A stretch of 64,000 nt of DNA from Trichomonas vaginalis G3 (GCF_026262505.1 NC_067203.1:2108001-2172000), one strand, 5' to 3'; counted from the stretch's first letter, positions 52,281-61,287 are shown. Numbers and translations: made by a program. Notes: generated by a model not told the origin, from the sequence alone.

Positions 52281-53099
52281 ATGAATTTTACAAAACCTCC
52301 GTTACCGTTCTTTGGAAATAAGAGTAAATGTAAAGATATTATATTGAGAGAACTTAAGAAACTACCGAATGGTCTAACATTTGTAGATTTGTTCGGTGGA
52401 AGTTTCTATATATCCCATTTGTGCCATACAATATTCCCAGACTCAAAGATTATATGCAATGACTTCGACAACTATATGGACCGTCTCAAACATATACCAG
52501 ACACAAACAATATATTGAAAGAGTTAAAAGAAAAGATACCTATAGGTAAGATGGAACGTATACCATTAGATAAGAAAAATATTGTGAGAGAGGTTTTGAA
52601 AAAAGCAGAATATATAGACTGGGATAGTATATCTGCTAGACTATTATATAGTGGTTCTATAAGAGTTCATGACATTGAAACACTTATGTCAAAAGTTTTA
52701 TATCTTAACTATACAAATGTTTTCAAAGAGGACATAGAAAAATATATTGAGGGTATAGAGTTTGTGAGATGTTATTGGACAGAGTTGTATGAAAAATATA
52801 AAGACAAGGAAAATGTTTTCTTTATAGTGGACCCGCCGTTCTATAACACATGGGATTTTCAATACCAAGTAGACTGGACTTTGAGAGACTCTTTAGAAAC
52901 TTTAGACGTTTTACATAACTGTCCATGCTTTTACTTTACATCCGATAAAAGTGGTTTGGAAACCGTTATGAGATGGTTAGAGGACATACATGACTATGAG
53001 TTTAGATATGACAAGATAGAATATGAGAGAGGTCCTATAAACCGGAGAAAGTGTCACAATAACGAAATTTTATTAGTAAGTAAATGTGGTTTGAAATAG
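52281..53099 (+). CDS. DNA adenine-N6 methyltransferase (Dam-like)
   Basis: 272 residues, intact. An AdoMet-dependent enzyme that would methylate adenine in DNA. Motif X is PFFGNKSK (9-16), motif I is FVDLFGGS (34-41), the acidic AdoMet contact is ICNDFDNY (58-65) and the catalytic motif IV is DPPF (184-187). This order and size match Dam-type enzymes of phages and bacteria. The start ATG is in TTTTTATTATTATATATAAATG. Two GTCACTTTT motifs lie 30-50 bases upstream. It could mark element DNA or influence host 6mA, which has been reported in Trichomonas vaginalis. The target sequence cannot be read from the protein. Confidence 0.85.
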   Translation: MNFTKPPLPFFGNKSKCKDIILRELKKLPNGLTFVDLFGGSFYISHLCHTIFPDSKIICNDFDNYMDRLKHIPDTNNILKELKEKIPIGKMERIPLDKKNIVREVLKKAEYIDWDSISARLLYSGSIRVHDIETLMSKVLYLNYTNVFKEDIEKYIEGIEFVRCYWTELYEKYKDKENVFFIVDPPFYNTWDFQYQVDWTLRDSLETLDVLHNCPCFYFTSDKSGLETVMRWLEDIHDYEFRYDKIEYERGPINRRKCHNNEILLVSKCGLK

Positions 53100-53215
53100 G
53101 ACTACTTGTTTTAGGTTTTTTCCATTGTGTCATTTATTTCTTTGACGTGGCAGAAAGATATAGAGAATATGAAGATGAACCAATGCCTGCAAATGTTCAG
53201 TATATGTACTCGTAA
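53084..53215 (+). CDS. 43-residue single-pass membrane protein
   Basis: Overlaps the methyltransferase end, with ATG 53084 in AGTAAATG. It begins MWFEIGLLVLGFFHCVIYFF, a clear transmembrane segment, followed by a charged tail (DVAERYREYEDEP). It is short, but the membrane pattern and start context support it. No family is recognised. Confidence 0.45.
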   Translation: MWFEIGLLVLGFFHCVIYFFDVAERYREYEDEPMPANVQYMYS

Positions 53216-53238
53216 GAGATATTTTTATCTAATATTAA

Positions 53239-53603
53239 ATGGACGCACAGAACTTAGCGAATGCACAGCAACCTGGACAACCAAACCCAGAGAATATTCC
53301 AAATGAAGTTAGAAATACAAACTGCAATGGCAAACCTATGGTCAAGTGCCAACAGATGTACAAATGCAAACTGCCATGTCAAATGACGCTGCGTTAGGTT
53401 TGCCACCATGGTATGCAAATATGAGATGGAAAGAGTTTTATACAAACCCTGAAGTGGGATATAAACAACTTTATGCAGATGACGCGAACACAGGAGTTGA
53501 CCCAGAATATGTTTTCTACCAGAGGAGAAACAGAATGTATGAGCTCCAGTTAAAGAATGCTATGGAACTCAACAGGAAACGTAAGAGACTAGGCGGACAT
53601 TAG
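53239..53603 (+). pseudogene. Hypothetical Polinton C protein, broken
   Basis: It begins MDAQNLANAQQPGQPNPENI after the late-type leader TTTTTATCTAATATTAAATG and is broken about once. The rest (SNDAALGLPPWYANMRWKEF ... NAMELNRKRKRLGGH) is polar with a basic end. It may be a small virion protein; no family is recognised. Confidence 0.5.
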
Positions 53604-53621
53604 ATTTTTACATATAGTAAA

Positions 53622-53864
53622 ATGGGTTTCTTCAGTAGTATTGGAAACTTCTTCAGAAGAGTTGGAAGAGGTATATGGAATGGAATAAAAACCGTAGGAA
53701 GAGGAATTTGGAACGGAGTCAAAAATATTGGTAAAAGGGTAGGTCAGTTTGTTGGTATTATACCTAAAGACCCTGAACCAGAAGAACAAGCTCCTGTTAT
53801 ACAACAGCCTGAACCTGCACCACAGTCTAGTTGGCAACCAAATCCAACACCTCAACCGTATTAA
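53622..53864 (+). CDS. 80-residue amphipathic protein (pVI-like candidate)
   Basis: The first ~50 residues hold two near-repeats, RRVGRGIWNGIKTVGRGIWN and NGVKNIGKRVGQFVGII, which form an amphipathic, basic helix; the last 30 are proline/glutamine-rich (PAPQSSWQPNPTPQPY). Short membrane-active proteins of this build occur in adenovirus-like capsids (pVI). The start is in CATATAGTAAAATG. The role is inferred from composition only. Confidence 0.55.
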   Translation: MGFFSSIGNFFRRVGRGIWNGIKTVGRGIWNGVKNIGKRVGQFVGIIPKDPEPEEQAPVIQQPEPAPQSSWQPNPTPQPY

Positions 53865-53904
53865 AAATTATATTTTTACCGTTCGATAGTAGTTGTATAT
53901 GAAA

Positions 53905-54719
53905 CTAAGTTCTAAGTAAAACGCATGGTATAATGGAATTATTCTTTTTTCTTCCATCTGTAGTAAACCATACTTGAAAGTCTGAAATACTTCCACTTGG
54001 TGGTTCGTATAACTTTGTAGGTTTTTTCGTAAAAGTCATTTGCCAAGCATAAGAAAGAGTTTTGGGCGCCAGAAAATGAAGCATGAACAATAATAGCAGC
54101 TGGGTCGAAAACATTTTCATATGTTCCATTAGGGTTTTTCGACTTCATAAAAGTCTGGGTGTACTGGATATGCTGCAGGCTGATTTAACATCCTCATAAA
54201 TCTATACCATGCCAAGTTGTTATATTTTGTAGAAATATAAACGTTTTCTCCAAGGTCTTCTATTTTATTGATTTTAACAGTTGCATTTTTCCTGTCATAA
54301 ATAATATCGAGATGGTACTCTCCCTCGTCAATGTTATACTGGTTTGCATATTCGATATAGATATCGTTTATTTTTTCTTGAAAAGCTTGAAGAGTTGTTT
54401 CTAAGTTTACAAGCAAACTAACTTGTAAAAGTTTTCCCTGTTCAAATTTCTCATACATACGTTTTTCTTTGTTATAGTATCGAACTTCAAAACCGACCGT
54501 AAATGGGAAACCATGTATGGCTTCTGAAATGAACTTCATTCTACGAAAGCCAATAGCTTTTGTGACAGATGGGTCTCTTAGCCATCTTAATGGGTAGTCA
54601 AAACGATAGCCTTCATGCTTTACGGTCTCTGTCTCAAACTTTTGACCGACATTAGTAAAAAGTTCATCTAATGGTTTAGTTGTAGCAACTCTTGAATTTT
54701 CTTTTTCTATTGAAAGCAT
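53905..54719 (-). pseudogene. YPxxW-type family protein 3 (Polinton C), broken
   Basis: It starts MLSIEKENSRVATTKPLDEL at 54719 and is broken about once. It has YRFDYPLRWLRDPSVTKAIG as the family motif, an FTVGFEVRYYNKEK strand, and the C-terminal block ENVFDPAAIIVHASFSGAQN. It is closest to the gene at 58719 in the same element. It is divergent from the fibre gene (18 bp apart), just as the penton-like gene of Polinton B is divergent from its fibre. Confidence 0.65.
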
Positions 54720-54737
54720 ATTTTATCTAGAATAAAA

Positions 54738-56144
54738 ATGTCAAAGATAACAGCGTCTATGAGAGAAATACAACACAACCGACAACTCATTATGCAAGCT
54801 CTAAATAAGAACACAACAAACTTTTCAAACTATTCTAAGATATCTGAGTCATTGAAAGAAGGAAACTTAAAACTGACATTAAACCCAATGACAGATGAGT
54901 TTCTGTTCAAGACAATAAGAACCATACTGTCTGTATAAATCCAACAAAAGGAACTTTAAACGAGAAACCTATAAATGAACTTCTTTTGAAAGCAGATGTT
55001 GACAACAAAGCTGACAAAGAATATGTAGACGATGCAATAGCAAAAGAAGAAGAAAGAGCTAACAATGCTTATGCAACAAAAGAACATACTCATCCTGAAC
55101 TAGCAGACAAAACATATGTTGACAATAAAATGTCAAGTGAAGTGACAAGAGCTGAAAACGAATATTCTAAAAAACTCATACACATTCTATATCTGAAATA
55201 ACAGACTTAAACGTTAGCCTTGAAAAGAAAGCAGATGAGGAATATGTGGCTAGTAAGTTAGAGAAGAAAGCAGATAAGGAATATGTGGATGAAAAAGATA
55301 ACGAAATGAAAGAAAGGGTTGACTGGTACCATGAATGGACATCGAAGATTTTAAAAACTAAAGCCGATACAGGATGGGTTTCAGGATGTTTAGACCTTAA
55401 AGCAGATAAAACTTATGTTAACGATGAGTTAGAGAAGAAAGCAAATAAGAACCATACACATACAAGTTTTACAACTGTTGCTATAGAAAGTATTGAAGGA
55501 ACGGTTGAAGAAACTGGTGGGGATGCAATATATTGTAAACCTCCTAACTTTCCACAAGGTTTAACATCGGATGACGACATAACGACGATGAAAAACATTA
55601 GATGTAAAGATGTTTATGTCATGAAGGATGAACATAATATTAAATTCACTGCTCAAGATTTATATGACAAGAAAGCAGACAAAACAGAGCTTCAAACATT
55701 AAAGACAGAAATGCTTCAAACATTATATCCTATAGGCTCTATTTATACGTCAATGAACTCTACCAGACCAGAAACAGTTCTGGGTTTTGGAACTTGGACT
55801 CAAATAGTCGACAGGTTTTTGTATTGTGCAAACTCTTCAAAGGAAACAGGTGGAAGTAAAACGATTTCAGGTGAAAATTTACCTGCACACAGTCACTACA
55901 TAGATTTAAGTACATCTCAAGCAGGTTGGCATAAGCATAGATATTGGGATTGGTCAGCAATGACAAAAGGTAAAGGATATGATGTTAAAGACAACGTTAA
56001 GTTTGCTATAAATTGTTTCTGGAGTAACACTGAGGGAGGAGGAAACCATACACATCGCGTTTCGGATATACGCAAACAACGGGACAAAGTAAAGAATACA
56101 TGCCACCTTACATGACAGTTTACGCATGGTATAGAAATGCTTAG
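54738..56144 (+). pseudogene. Fibre protein with phage tail-collar C-terminus (Polinton C), broken
   Basis: About 470 codons, broken in two or three places. Repeated coiled-coil units of the type KADKEYVDDAIAKEEERANN and LKADKTYVNDELEKK make the shaft. The C-terminal collar domain reads YPIGSIYTSMNSTRPETVLG, FGTWTQIVDRF, GGSKTISGENLPAHSHYI, GGGNHTHRV and ends in YMPPYMTVYAWYRNA, the standard end of phage tail-collar domains. It is about half the length of the fibre in Polinton B, the difference being the N-terminal FDP repeats. Confidence 0.78.
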
Positions 56145-57094
56145 TCGTCATTTTCAACTTCTTTAGCATATTCGTCAGGAGTTGTCTTATATTTGTTAGG
56201 AACTGTCTTTGAAAGTATACCACCTTGAACTTTGACAAGTTTGAAACGAGGTCTGACAATAGTAGTTTTTATCTTCTGCTTGCAGTGTGTACATTTTGCC
56301 ATGTTTGCCTAAAACTTCATAATATTCTCTTGTATACTTTCTTCTATTTTTACGAACACGAATGTGAGTACCTGTCGGGTTCCCATTGTTGTCATAGTCA
56401 ATAGTATTTTCATATGGGTCGCGTTTAGGTATTTCTATTTTTACTTTGTCACCTTTCTGAAGTTTGAAGCCCGGCATTCTTTCTTGTTTGTCTCTTTTGA
56501 CTAAATTATTAAATATATAGTCTTTCTCTAAGTCAGGGTTGTTTTTCATTTCTTCGGGGGAGTGGTTTCCCAAACCTTTTTGTTTACGGTTATTGTAAAT
56601 ATTTAAAACTTGTCTCATCTTTGCCATGGAGAAGTGTCTATACTTGTCGTCATATGACATTTCATTTGCTTCACCACCTTGTGGTTGGTTTAAGTCTCTT
56701 AACATTTTTATACAACCGTCAATGACACCAAGAGCAGAATGGTTTTGGTCGACAATGAAATATTGGTTTACATTTTTTGAACGCAGATAGTTTTTTACAT
56801 CATCTGATTTGAAAGAACTTTCACAGTCAGATGTCAGTTTTGTTGGATGGTATTTGTCAACGAATATTGTCAAAGCTGCTAAGATATCTAAAATATTTGG
56901 ACTAATGGTATGGCTTCACAGTATCTTGTGTTTTGACCGACAAATATTAGCCAGTATGGTCCATCTGTTCTAACTCTCGGAATGTTTTCCAAGATATCCA
57001 TAAACCAAGCATTTGGTGTTGAACTAAAGATTTTTATCATGAGTGCTTTCTTTGTCGCTTTAGAAACATAGGGGTCCTTGTTTGGATTCGTCAT
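56141..57094 (-). pseudogene. Polinton retroviral-type integrase, broken (element C)
   Basis: Starts MTNPNKDPYVSKATKKALMI at 57094 and is broken in about two places. The core has AWFMDILENIPR with the first aspartate, WLIFVGQNTRYCEAIPL, the second-aspartate motif LTSDCESSF, and DQNHSALGVIDGCIKMLRDL. The C-terminal part is basic (RVRKNRRKYTREYYEVLGKH). The third acidic residue is not at the usual place, as in element B, so the active-site layout of this integrase lineage may differ. Its stop overlaps the fibre stop in a convergent arrangement. Confidence 0.8.
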
Positions 57095-57111
57095 TTTTTA
57101 TCCTATAAGAA

Positions 57112-57513
57112 ATGGGTTTATTTGGCGCATTAGCAGGAGTCGCATCTAGATTTTTACCCGCAGTGGGAACAATAGCCAGAGGTGTATTTGGAGTTGGAAG
57201 GAAGATTTTGAGTACATTAGGTATACTTAAAGAGAAAGCACAACCTATTATACAAACTGTACAGAAAGGTTGGGATGTAGCACGAGATGCAACAAATCTT
57301 ATTCCAAATCCTGAAACAAGAGGAAAAGTTCAAGGATGGATGGACAATGTAGGAAGACAAGTAGGAAACTATTATAACAAAGCAAATGACTACTATAACC
57401 AAGCAGGACACTATATGGACCAAGGTGAAAGATTCTTTAACAGAGGATATAACCATGCACAACAGTGGGTAAACAATAACCAACCTCAACCGCCTCAAAC
57501 GTGGGGAATGTAA
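57112..57513 (+). CDS. 133-residue amphipathic virion-type protein
   Basis: The N-terminal ~45 residues are hydrophobic, glycine-rich and amphipathic (MGLFGALAGVASRFLPAVGT); the middle is helical, and the C-terminal 60 residues are rich in asparagine, tyrosine and glutamine (VGNYYNKANDYYNQAGHYMD). This is the same general build as the proteins at 10524 and 53622. The start is 17 bp from the divergent integrase in TCCTATAAGAAATG. A membrane-active internal capsid protein is a reasonable guess. Confidence 0.55.
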   Translation: MGLFGALAGVASRFLPAVGTIARGVFGVGRKILSTLGILKEKAQPIIQTVQKGWDVARDATNLIPNPETRGKVQGWMDNVGRQVGNYYNKANDYYNQAGHYMDQGERFFNRGYNHAQQWVNNNQPQPPQTWGM

Positions 57514-57532
57514 AGTTTTTTATTGAGATGAA

Positions 57533-57685
57533 ATGAACAATGCAGCATTGAGACAAATGGGTTCAAGATGGATTTGTCGACTTCCAGCAGTTACACAACG
57601 TGTTTGTCAAGTTCTTCCTATACCTCAGGAAGTTTTAGACCGACTTAAAAAACAACAACAACCAGTTGAAAACAAACCAAACTAA
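57533..57685 (+). CDS. 50-residue hypothetical protein
   Basis: A short intact frame (MNNAALRQMGSRWICRLPAV ... KKQQQPVENKPN) between two late-type genes. It starts after TTTTTTATTGAGATGAA-ATG, almost identical to the leader of the next gene (TTTTTTACTGAGATGAA-ATG), which supports it being real. Confidence 0.5.
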   Translation: MNNAALRQMGSRWICRLPAVTQRVCQVLPIPQEVLDRLKKQQQPVENKPN

Positions 57686-57704
57686 AATTTTTTACTGAGA
57701 TGAA

Positions 57705-58288
57705 ATGACCGAAGAAGTTGAAACGGTAGATTTGACACCACAAACAAAAAGTTCAGAACCATTGTCAAAACCTGTCAAAGAACTTACAGATGAAGAGAAA
57801 AATTCAATAATAGAAAGTGCCAGGTCTGGAAATACAAACCCTAACTACAAAGTCACTTTTCATAAAAATGGAACGGCAAGTATCTCAAAAAAGAAACAGA
57901 CTCTCACAAATAAAATATTGAAGTCTGAAGGAGCTTTCGAGACAACAGATGGAAAAGTTTACTTCACTGACCAACAGTTCATTATAGAACATCTCATTGA
58001 CTTAGAGTCGAAATATTCTAAACTTTACAACAAACACAAAAAGTTGAAAGGAAAACAAAAACAAATGGCATATGATATTTATGAAGATGTTGACGACACA
58101 ACTGTTCCTGCAAGTGAAGTAAAGTCAGAGAAACCGAAAAGTGACGAAAACCGATAGAAGAAGAAAAACCAAAAACTGAAGATAAACCAAAACCAAAGTT
58201 TAGTTTGGAAACTAAACCAAGTCAACCTTCATTAGCTGGTATGGGTTGGCGTCAAAGACTTATGGCAGCAGGCGGTTATGTAAAGTAA
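57705..58288 (+). pseudogene. Small NGTASISK-module protein, longer form, broken
   Basis: Starts MTEEVETVDLTPQTKSSEPL and is broken about once. The segment SIIESARSGNTNPNYKVTFH followed by NGTASISKKKQTL resembles the modules at 27942 and 30515 in Polinton B. The remainder has a coiled-coil part and a lysine/proline-rich tail ending SLAGMGWRQRLMAAGGYVK. A virion core or scaffold role is possible. Confidence 0.5.
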
Positions 58289-58319
58289 AGAAAAAAATAT
58301 TTTTTTTCTTTTTATAAAA

Positions 58320-58571
58320 ATGCCCCCATATAGAATGGATAGAAAGTCTGCTAGAATAAAAGCAGAGTTGCAAAGATATGGTTGGAGAGTTTCGAAGAAG
58401 TTTAAATATAGGAAGGGAAGACCCATAAAAGTCTATGACAAACTGGCTGGTCTGACCTACGAAATGGATTTGGAAACAGCACGTGCCAATTATCCAAACA
58501 GACTAGAGAGGTTAGAAGAAGAACGTCTTATGGACATGCCTTTCGATGTTAGTGAACATTGCATGAAGTAA
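58320..58571 (+). CDS. 83-residue basic hypothetical protein
   Basis: An intact frame starting in TTTTTATAAAAATG. The N-terminal half is strongly basic (MDRKSARIKAELQRYGWRVS KK), the C-terminal half acidic (RLERLEEERLMDMPFDV). No domain is recognised. It may bind DNA. Confidence 0.5.
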   Translation: MPPYRMDRKSARIKAELQRYGWRVSKKFKYRKGRPIKVYDKLAGLTYEMDLETARANYPNRLERLEEERLMDMPFDVSEHCMK

Positions 58572-58614
58572 AAATTTATTTTTTAAAAAGTGACATTTTT
58601 TAATTTTATTTGAA

Positions 58615-58770
58615 ATGTACGCTGAGTTTGTTGGAGAAGACCGTTGGGAAACTTGTTTGTTAGATGAGAAATATGAAATGGCATACCATTTTAAAACAAT
58701 ATATTTTTCATATATTAAATGCTTCAGGTTGAAAAAACAAAGAACAAAAGTAGCAGATAAAAACCGTTAG
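58615..58770 (+). CDS. 51-residue hypothetical protein
   Basis: A short frame (MYAEFVGEDRWETCLLDEKY ... KKQRTKVADKNR) with AAAAGTGAC 21-29 bases upstream and TTTTATTTGAAATG at its start. It overlaps the start of the next gene, so it is uncertain. Confidence 0.35.
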   Translation: MYAEFVGEDRWETCLLDEKYEMAYHFKTIYFSYIKCFRLKKQRTKVADKNR

Positions 58771-59518
58771 ACTATATCTTTACAAATGCTGGTAGGACTA
58801 TTTCAGATGAAGAAATTTCATCCCGAGTATACAGGTTTGACTATCCAATTCGTTGGCTTCAAAGTCCTTCAGATGCAAGGCAATAGGATTTAGAAGAGTT
58901 TTGTTTTCAAATAGAACTAACGCATTTATGTTCGCAGTATATTTTCATGGGCAGTATAAAGGTTCTGATGGTCTAATAGACAAATTTGACGAAATGAGGA
59001 TCTTTACAGTTCGTTCAGACGAAAGTCTTGAGAAAACTCTAAATGACTTTCAAACTCAAATGAACAAATATTATTGGGAATTTCAAGAAAAATACGACTC
59101 TTTACTAAATGGAACATACTATCTGAAACTAGAATATGACAAGATGAACTCCACCGTTTCATTTCAAAAGATTGAAATTAACCCTCCAAGAGATACAGAG
59201 TTTTTATTTTGGAAAGTAGACAAACGTTCTTGGGCACAATTTCTTCGGTTACTAAACCAGAACGAACCATTACCACCAGATGGTCCATTTAAATTTATAC
59301 TTCCACCAGCAGATTTGACAGTTTATAGAAACGTGTTTGACCCTCAAAATGTTATGTGTCATGCAAGTTTCAGTTCAAGCAAAATAGTTTTCTATGTATT
59401 GGTAAGGACTTTTATGACTTTGCTTCTAAATTCTACGAACCACCTAGTAACAGTTTCTCTGACTTTCAAGTTTGGTTCACAAAAATGGTGTGCAACATAT
59501 TATTCCATTGTACTATGA
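58719..59518 (+). pseudogene. YPxxW-type family protein 4 (Polinton C), broken
   Basis: Starts MLQVEKTKNK at 58719 after TTTTTCATATATTAAATG and is broken in one or two places. It has RFDYPIRWLQSPSDARAIGF, then MFAVYFHGQYKG, NDFQTQMNKYYWEFQEKYDS, and RNVFDPQNVMCHASFSSSKI. It is clearly homologous along its length to the gene at 53905-54719; the two probably arose by duplication within this lineage. Confidence 0.65.
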
Positions 59519-59689
59519 CTTTTATCTCGAATTGTCTTTCATATATAACTACGGAAAAGTGCTGAAAAAGTATTGAATGTGAAGATATTAGAAAATAACA
59601 CGTTTTTAACATCGTAGAAAACTCATGAAAACAATTTATTTTTGACACTTTCACAAAAAACATAAAAAAGTGAAGTTAAACGTTAAGGT

Positions 59690-59974
59690 TTACTGAACTG
59701 GTTGGATGTCGCCTTCTGAGGTTATGAAGAACGGTTGTCCTGAGAAGTGGAACAGTGCTCTGAGAATTTGTATAATTCGTGGAATTGGACTCTCTCTGTT
59801 TGGAAGTAGTATCCAAGGACGCTTGGCAAAGAACTTGAGAAGAGCTTCTTTCTTTGCTTGCTTTATGCCATCGTAGGCTGTCCCGTCTGGTATTTGAATT
59901 GGAATTCCAGTCGAAATCTCGAGAGTCAAGGCAGCCCTTCCAGAAATAGTGGTGAACTTGACCTTGGGCTTCAT
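59690..59974 (-). CDS. 94-residue hypothetical protein, atypical base composition
   Basis: An intact frame from ATG 59974 (MKPKVKFTTISGRAALTLEI). Its codons are clearly richer in G and C than those of neighbouring element genes, as is the proline-rich gene at 60433, which suggests a separate origin or different selection. No domain is recognised (FAKRPWILLPNRESPIPRII). Confidence 0.45.
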   Translation of the reverse strand: MKPKVKFTTISGRAALTLEISTGIPIQIPDGTAYDGIKQAKKEALLKFFAKRPWILLPNRESPIPRIIQILRALFHFSGQPFFITSEGDIQPVQ

Positions 59975-60057
59975 GACCTTGCGCAAGTAGTCTTTTATGC
60001 AGTCGTTAATTTAAATTAGGTAAATTGCCTCGTCAAATGGCTCGATGTTGTCCATTG

Positions 60058-60432
60058 CACTGCTTCAGAACAATACTTGTACTTTTTCAGAACAATACTT
60101 GCACTGCTTCAGAACAATACTTGTACTTTTTCAGAACAAGACTTGCACTGCTTCAGAACAATACTTGTACTTTTTCAGAACAAGACTTGCACTGCTTCAG
60201 AACAAATTTCCCGTAAAAGCTCTCAATTTGTGAGAAAAATTTTCTGTTTCAGAACAATACTTGTACTTTTTCAGAACAATACTTGTACTTTTTCAGAACA
60301 ATACTTGCACTGCTTCAGAACAAGACTTGCACTGCTTCAGAACAATATTTGTACTGTTTCAAGACAATACTTGTACTTTTTCAGAACAAGACTTGCACTG
60401 CTTCAGAACAATATTTGTACTGTTTCAAGACA
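60058..60432 (+). repeat. 22-bp minisatellite upstream of the proline-rich gene
   Basis: About fifteen units alternate between ACTTGTACTTTTTCAGAACA and ACTTGCACTGCTTCAGAACA (22-bp period with AT), interrupted once at ~60205-60248. It ends directly at the ATG at 60433. Because 22 is not a multiple of three and no unit contains a stop, all three forward frames stay open across it. Confidence 0.8.
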
Positions 60433-60771
60433 ATGTCCGACGTACCACCAACCCAGTCCATTCCCAAACCAGAGGAACCTAAAGCACCAGCCCCTGCACC
60501 TCAGTTCCAGCAAGTACCTCCGATTTACTACCAATTTCCACCTCAAGGTTACTACCCACCACAAGGCTTCCCGAACTACCCTCCTCAGCCTATGCCTTAC
60601 TGCCCCAACCCTTGGATGTTCCAGCAAGCTCCACCCCAGCAATTCCAATCTCAATCCCAATCGAAGAGAGCCCAAGAGTTCGAAGAAGGTCTGAACCGTT
60701 TACGCAAAGATTATGCCACAGCCCCTATTGAGAGAAAGTTGTTCCCGGACCAAAAATATAATTTAGGGTAG
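60433..60771 (+). CDS. 112-residue proline/glutamine-rich protein
   Basis: From ATG 60433 (MSDVPPTQSIPKPEEPKAPA). Residues 25-80 are proline, tyrosine and glutamine repeats (YYQFPPQGYYPPQGFPNYPP), then a charged helix (KRAQEFEEGLNRLRKDYATA). The base composition is GC-richer than most of the window. The stop is followed by a GGTTAGATCTCACC block. No specific family is recognised; such sequences are often surface or scaffold tails. Confidence 0.5.
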   Translation: MSDVPPTQSIPKPEEPKAPAPAPQFQQVPPIYYQFPPQGYYPPQGFPNYPPQPMPYCPNPWMFQQAPPQQFQSQSQSKRAQEFEEGLNRLRKDYATAPIERKLFPDQKYNLG

Positions 60772-60873
60772 AAGGTTAGATCTCACCTGTTTTTTCACCT
60801 CTTTTTCACCCTCTTGAATTTGTCATGAATTTCCTTAGGATAGAAAAAATAAAGTTAGTTTTATACAAAATTC

Positions 60874-61044
60874 ATGCGGGAAATTCTTGAGTTTTGGTTG
60901 AAAGAATACGGTGGAGCCAAAAGTGGCTCGACCTCAAAACAAGCATTTTATGAGCTTACAAAGGGTGTTATGAATGAATTCAAAGGTATTTGCATACATC
61001 CTGACCTCGTTCATTTTGTTCCCGGACCAAAAAATAAAGTTTAG
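60874..61044 (+). CDS. 56-residue hypothetical protein with early-type leader
   Basis: An intact short frame (MREILEFWLKEYGGAKSGST ... HPDLVHFVPGPKNKV) directly preceded by AAATAAAGTTAGTTTTAT, the early-type leader. It is followed by a hairpin block in which the palindrome reads GGTTAGATCTAACC. No family is recognised. Confidence 0.45.
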   Translation: MREILEFWLKEYGGAKSGSTSKQAFYELTKGVMNEFKGICIHPDLVHFVPGPKNKV

Positions 61045-61207
61045 GGTAGAAGGTTAGATCTAACCTCTTTTCTACCCTCTTGAATTTTCATGAATTTTCA
61101 TGAATGTTTTGTCATGACTTCTTCGTAAATGTTTTGTCATGACTTCTTCGTAAATGTTTTGTCAAGACTTCTTCGTAATGAGTGTAAAGGACCCAAAAAT
61201 ATAATTT

Positions 61208-61254
61208 AGGTGAAGTGGTGCGATCTCACCTCCTTTTTCACCTGTTTTTTCACC
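61208..61254. promoter_or_regulatory. GGTGCGATCTCACC block before the 61342 gene
   Basis: GGTGAAGTGGTGCGATCTCACC followed by TTTTTCACCT repeats, of the same family as in Polinton B. A related block with the stem changed on both sides lies at 61043-61078. Confidence 0.5.
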
Positions 61255-61287
61255 TCTTGAATTTTCATGAATTTTCCCGAAATAAAA

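Noticed and set aside
54738-56144. Possibility that the phage-type collar protein marks bacterial or phage contamination
   Set aside because: It shares late-type start contexts, composition and neighbours (integrase, YPxxW genes) with the Polinton, and a second copy sits inside a precisely bounded Polinton in host DNA.
60025-60694. Several forward frames across the 22-bp minisatellite and a reverse frame at 60403-60675
   Set aside because: The repeat is stop-free in all forward frames; only the downstream frame from 60433 has non-repeat sequence and a sensible start.
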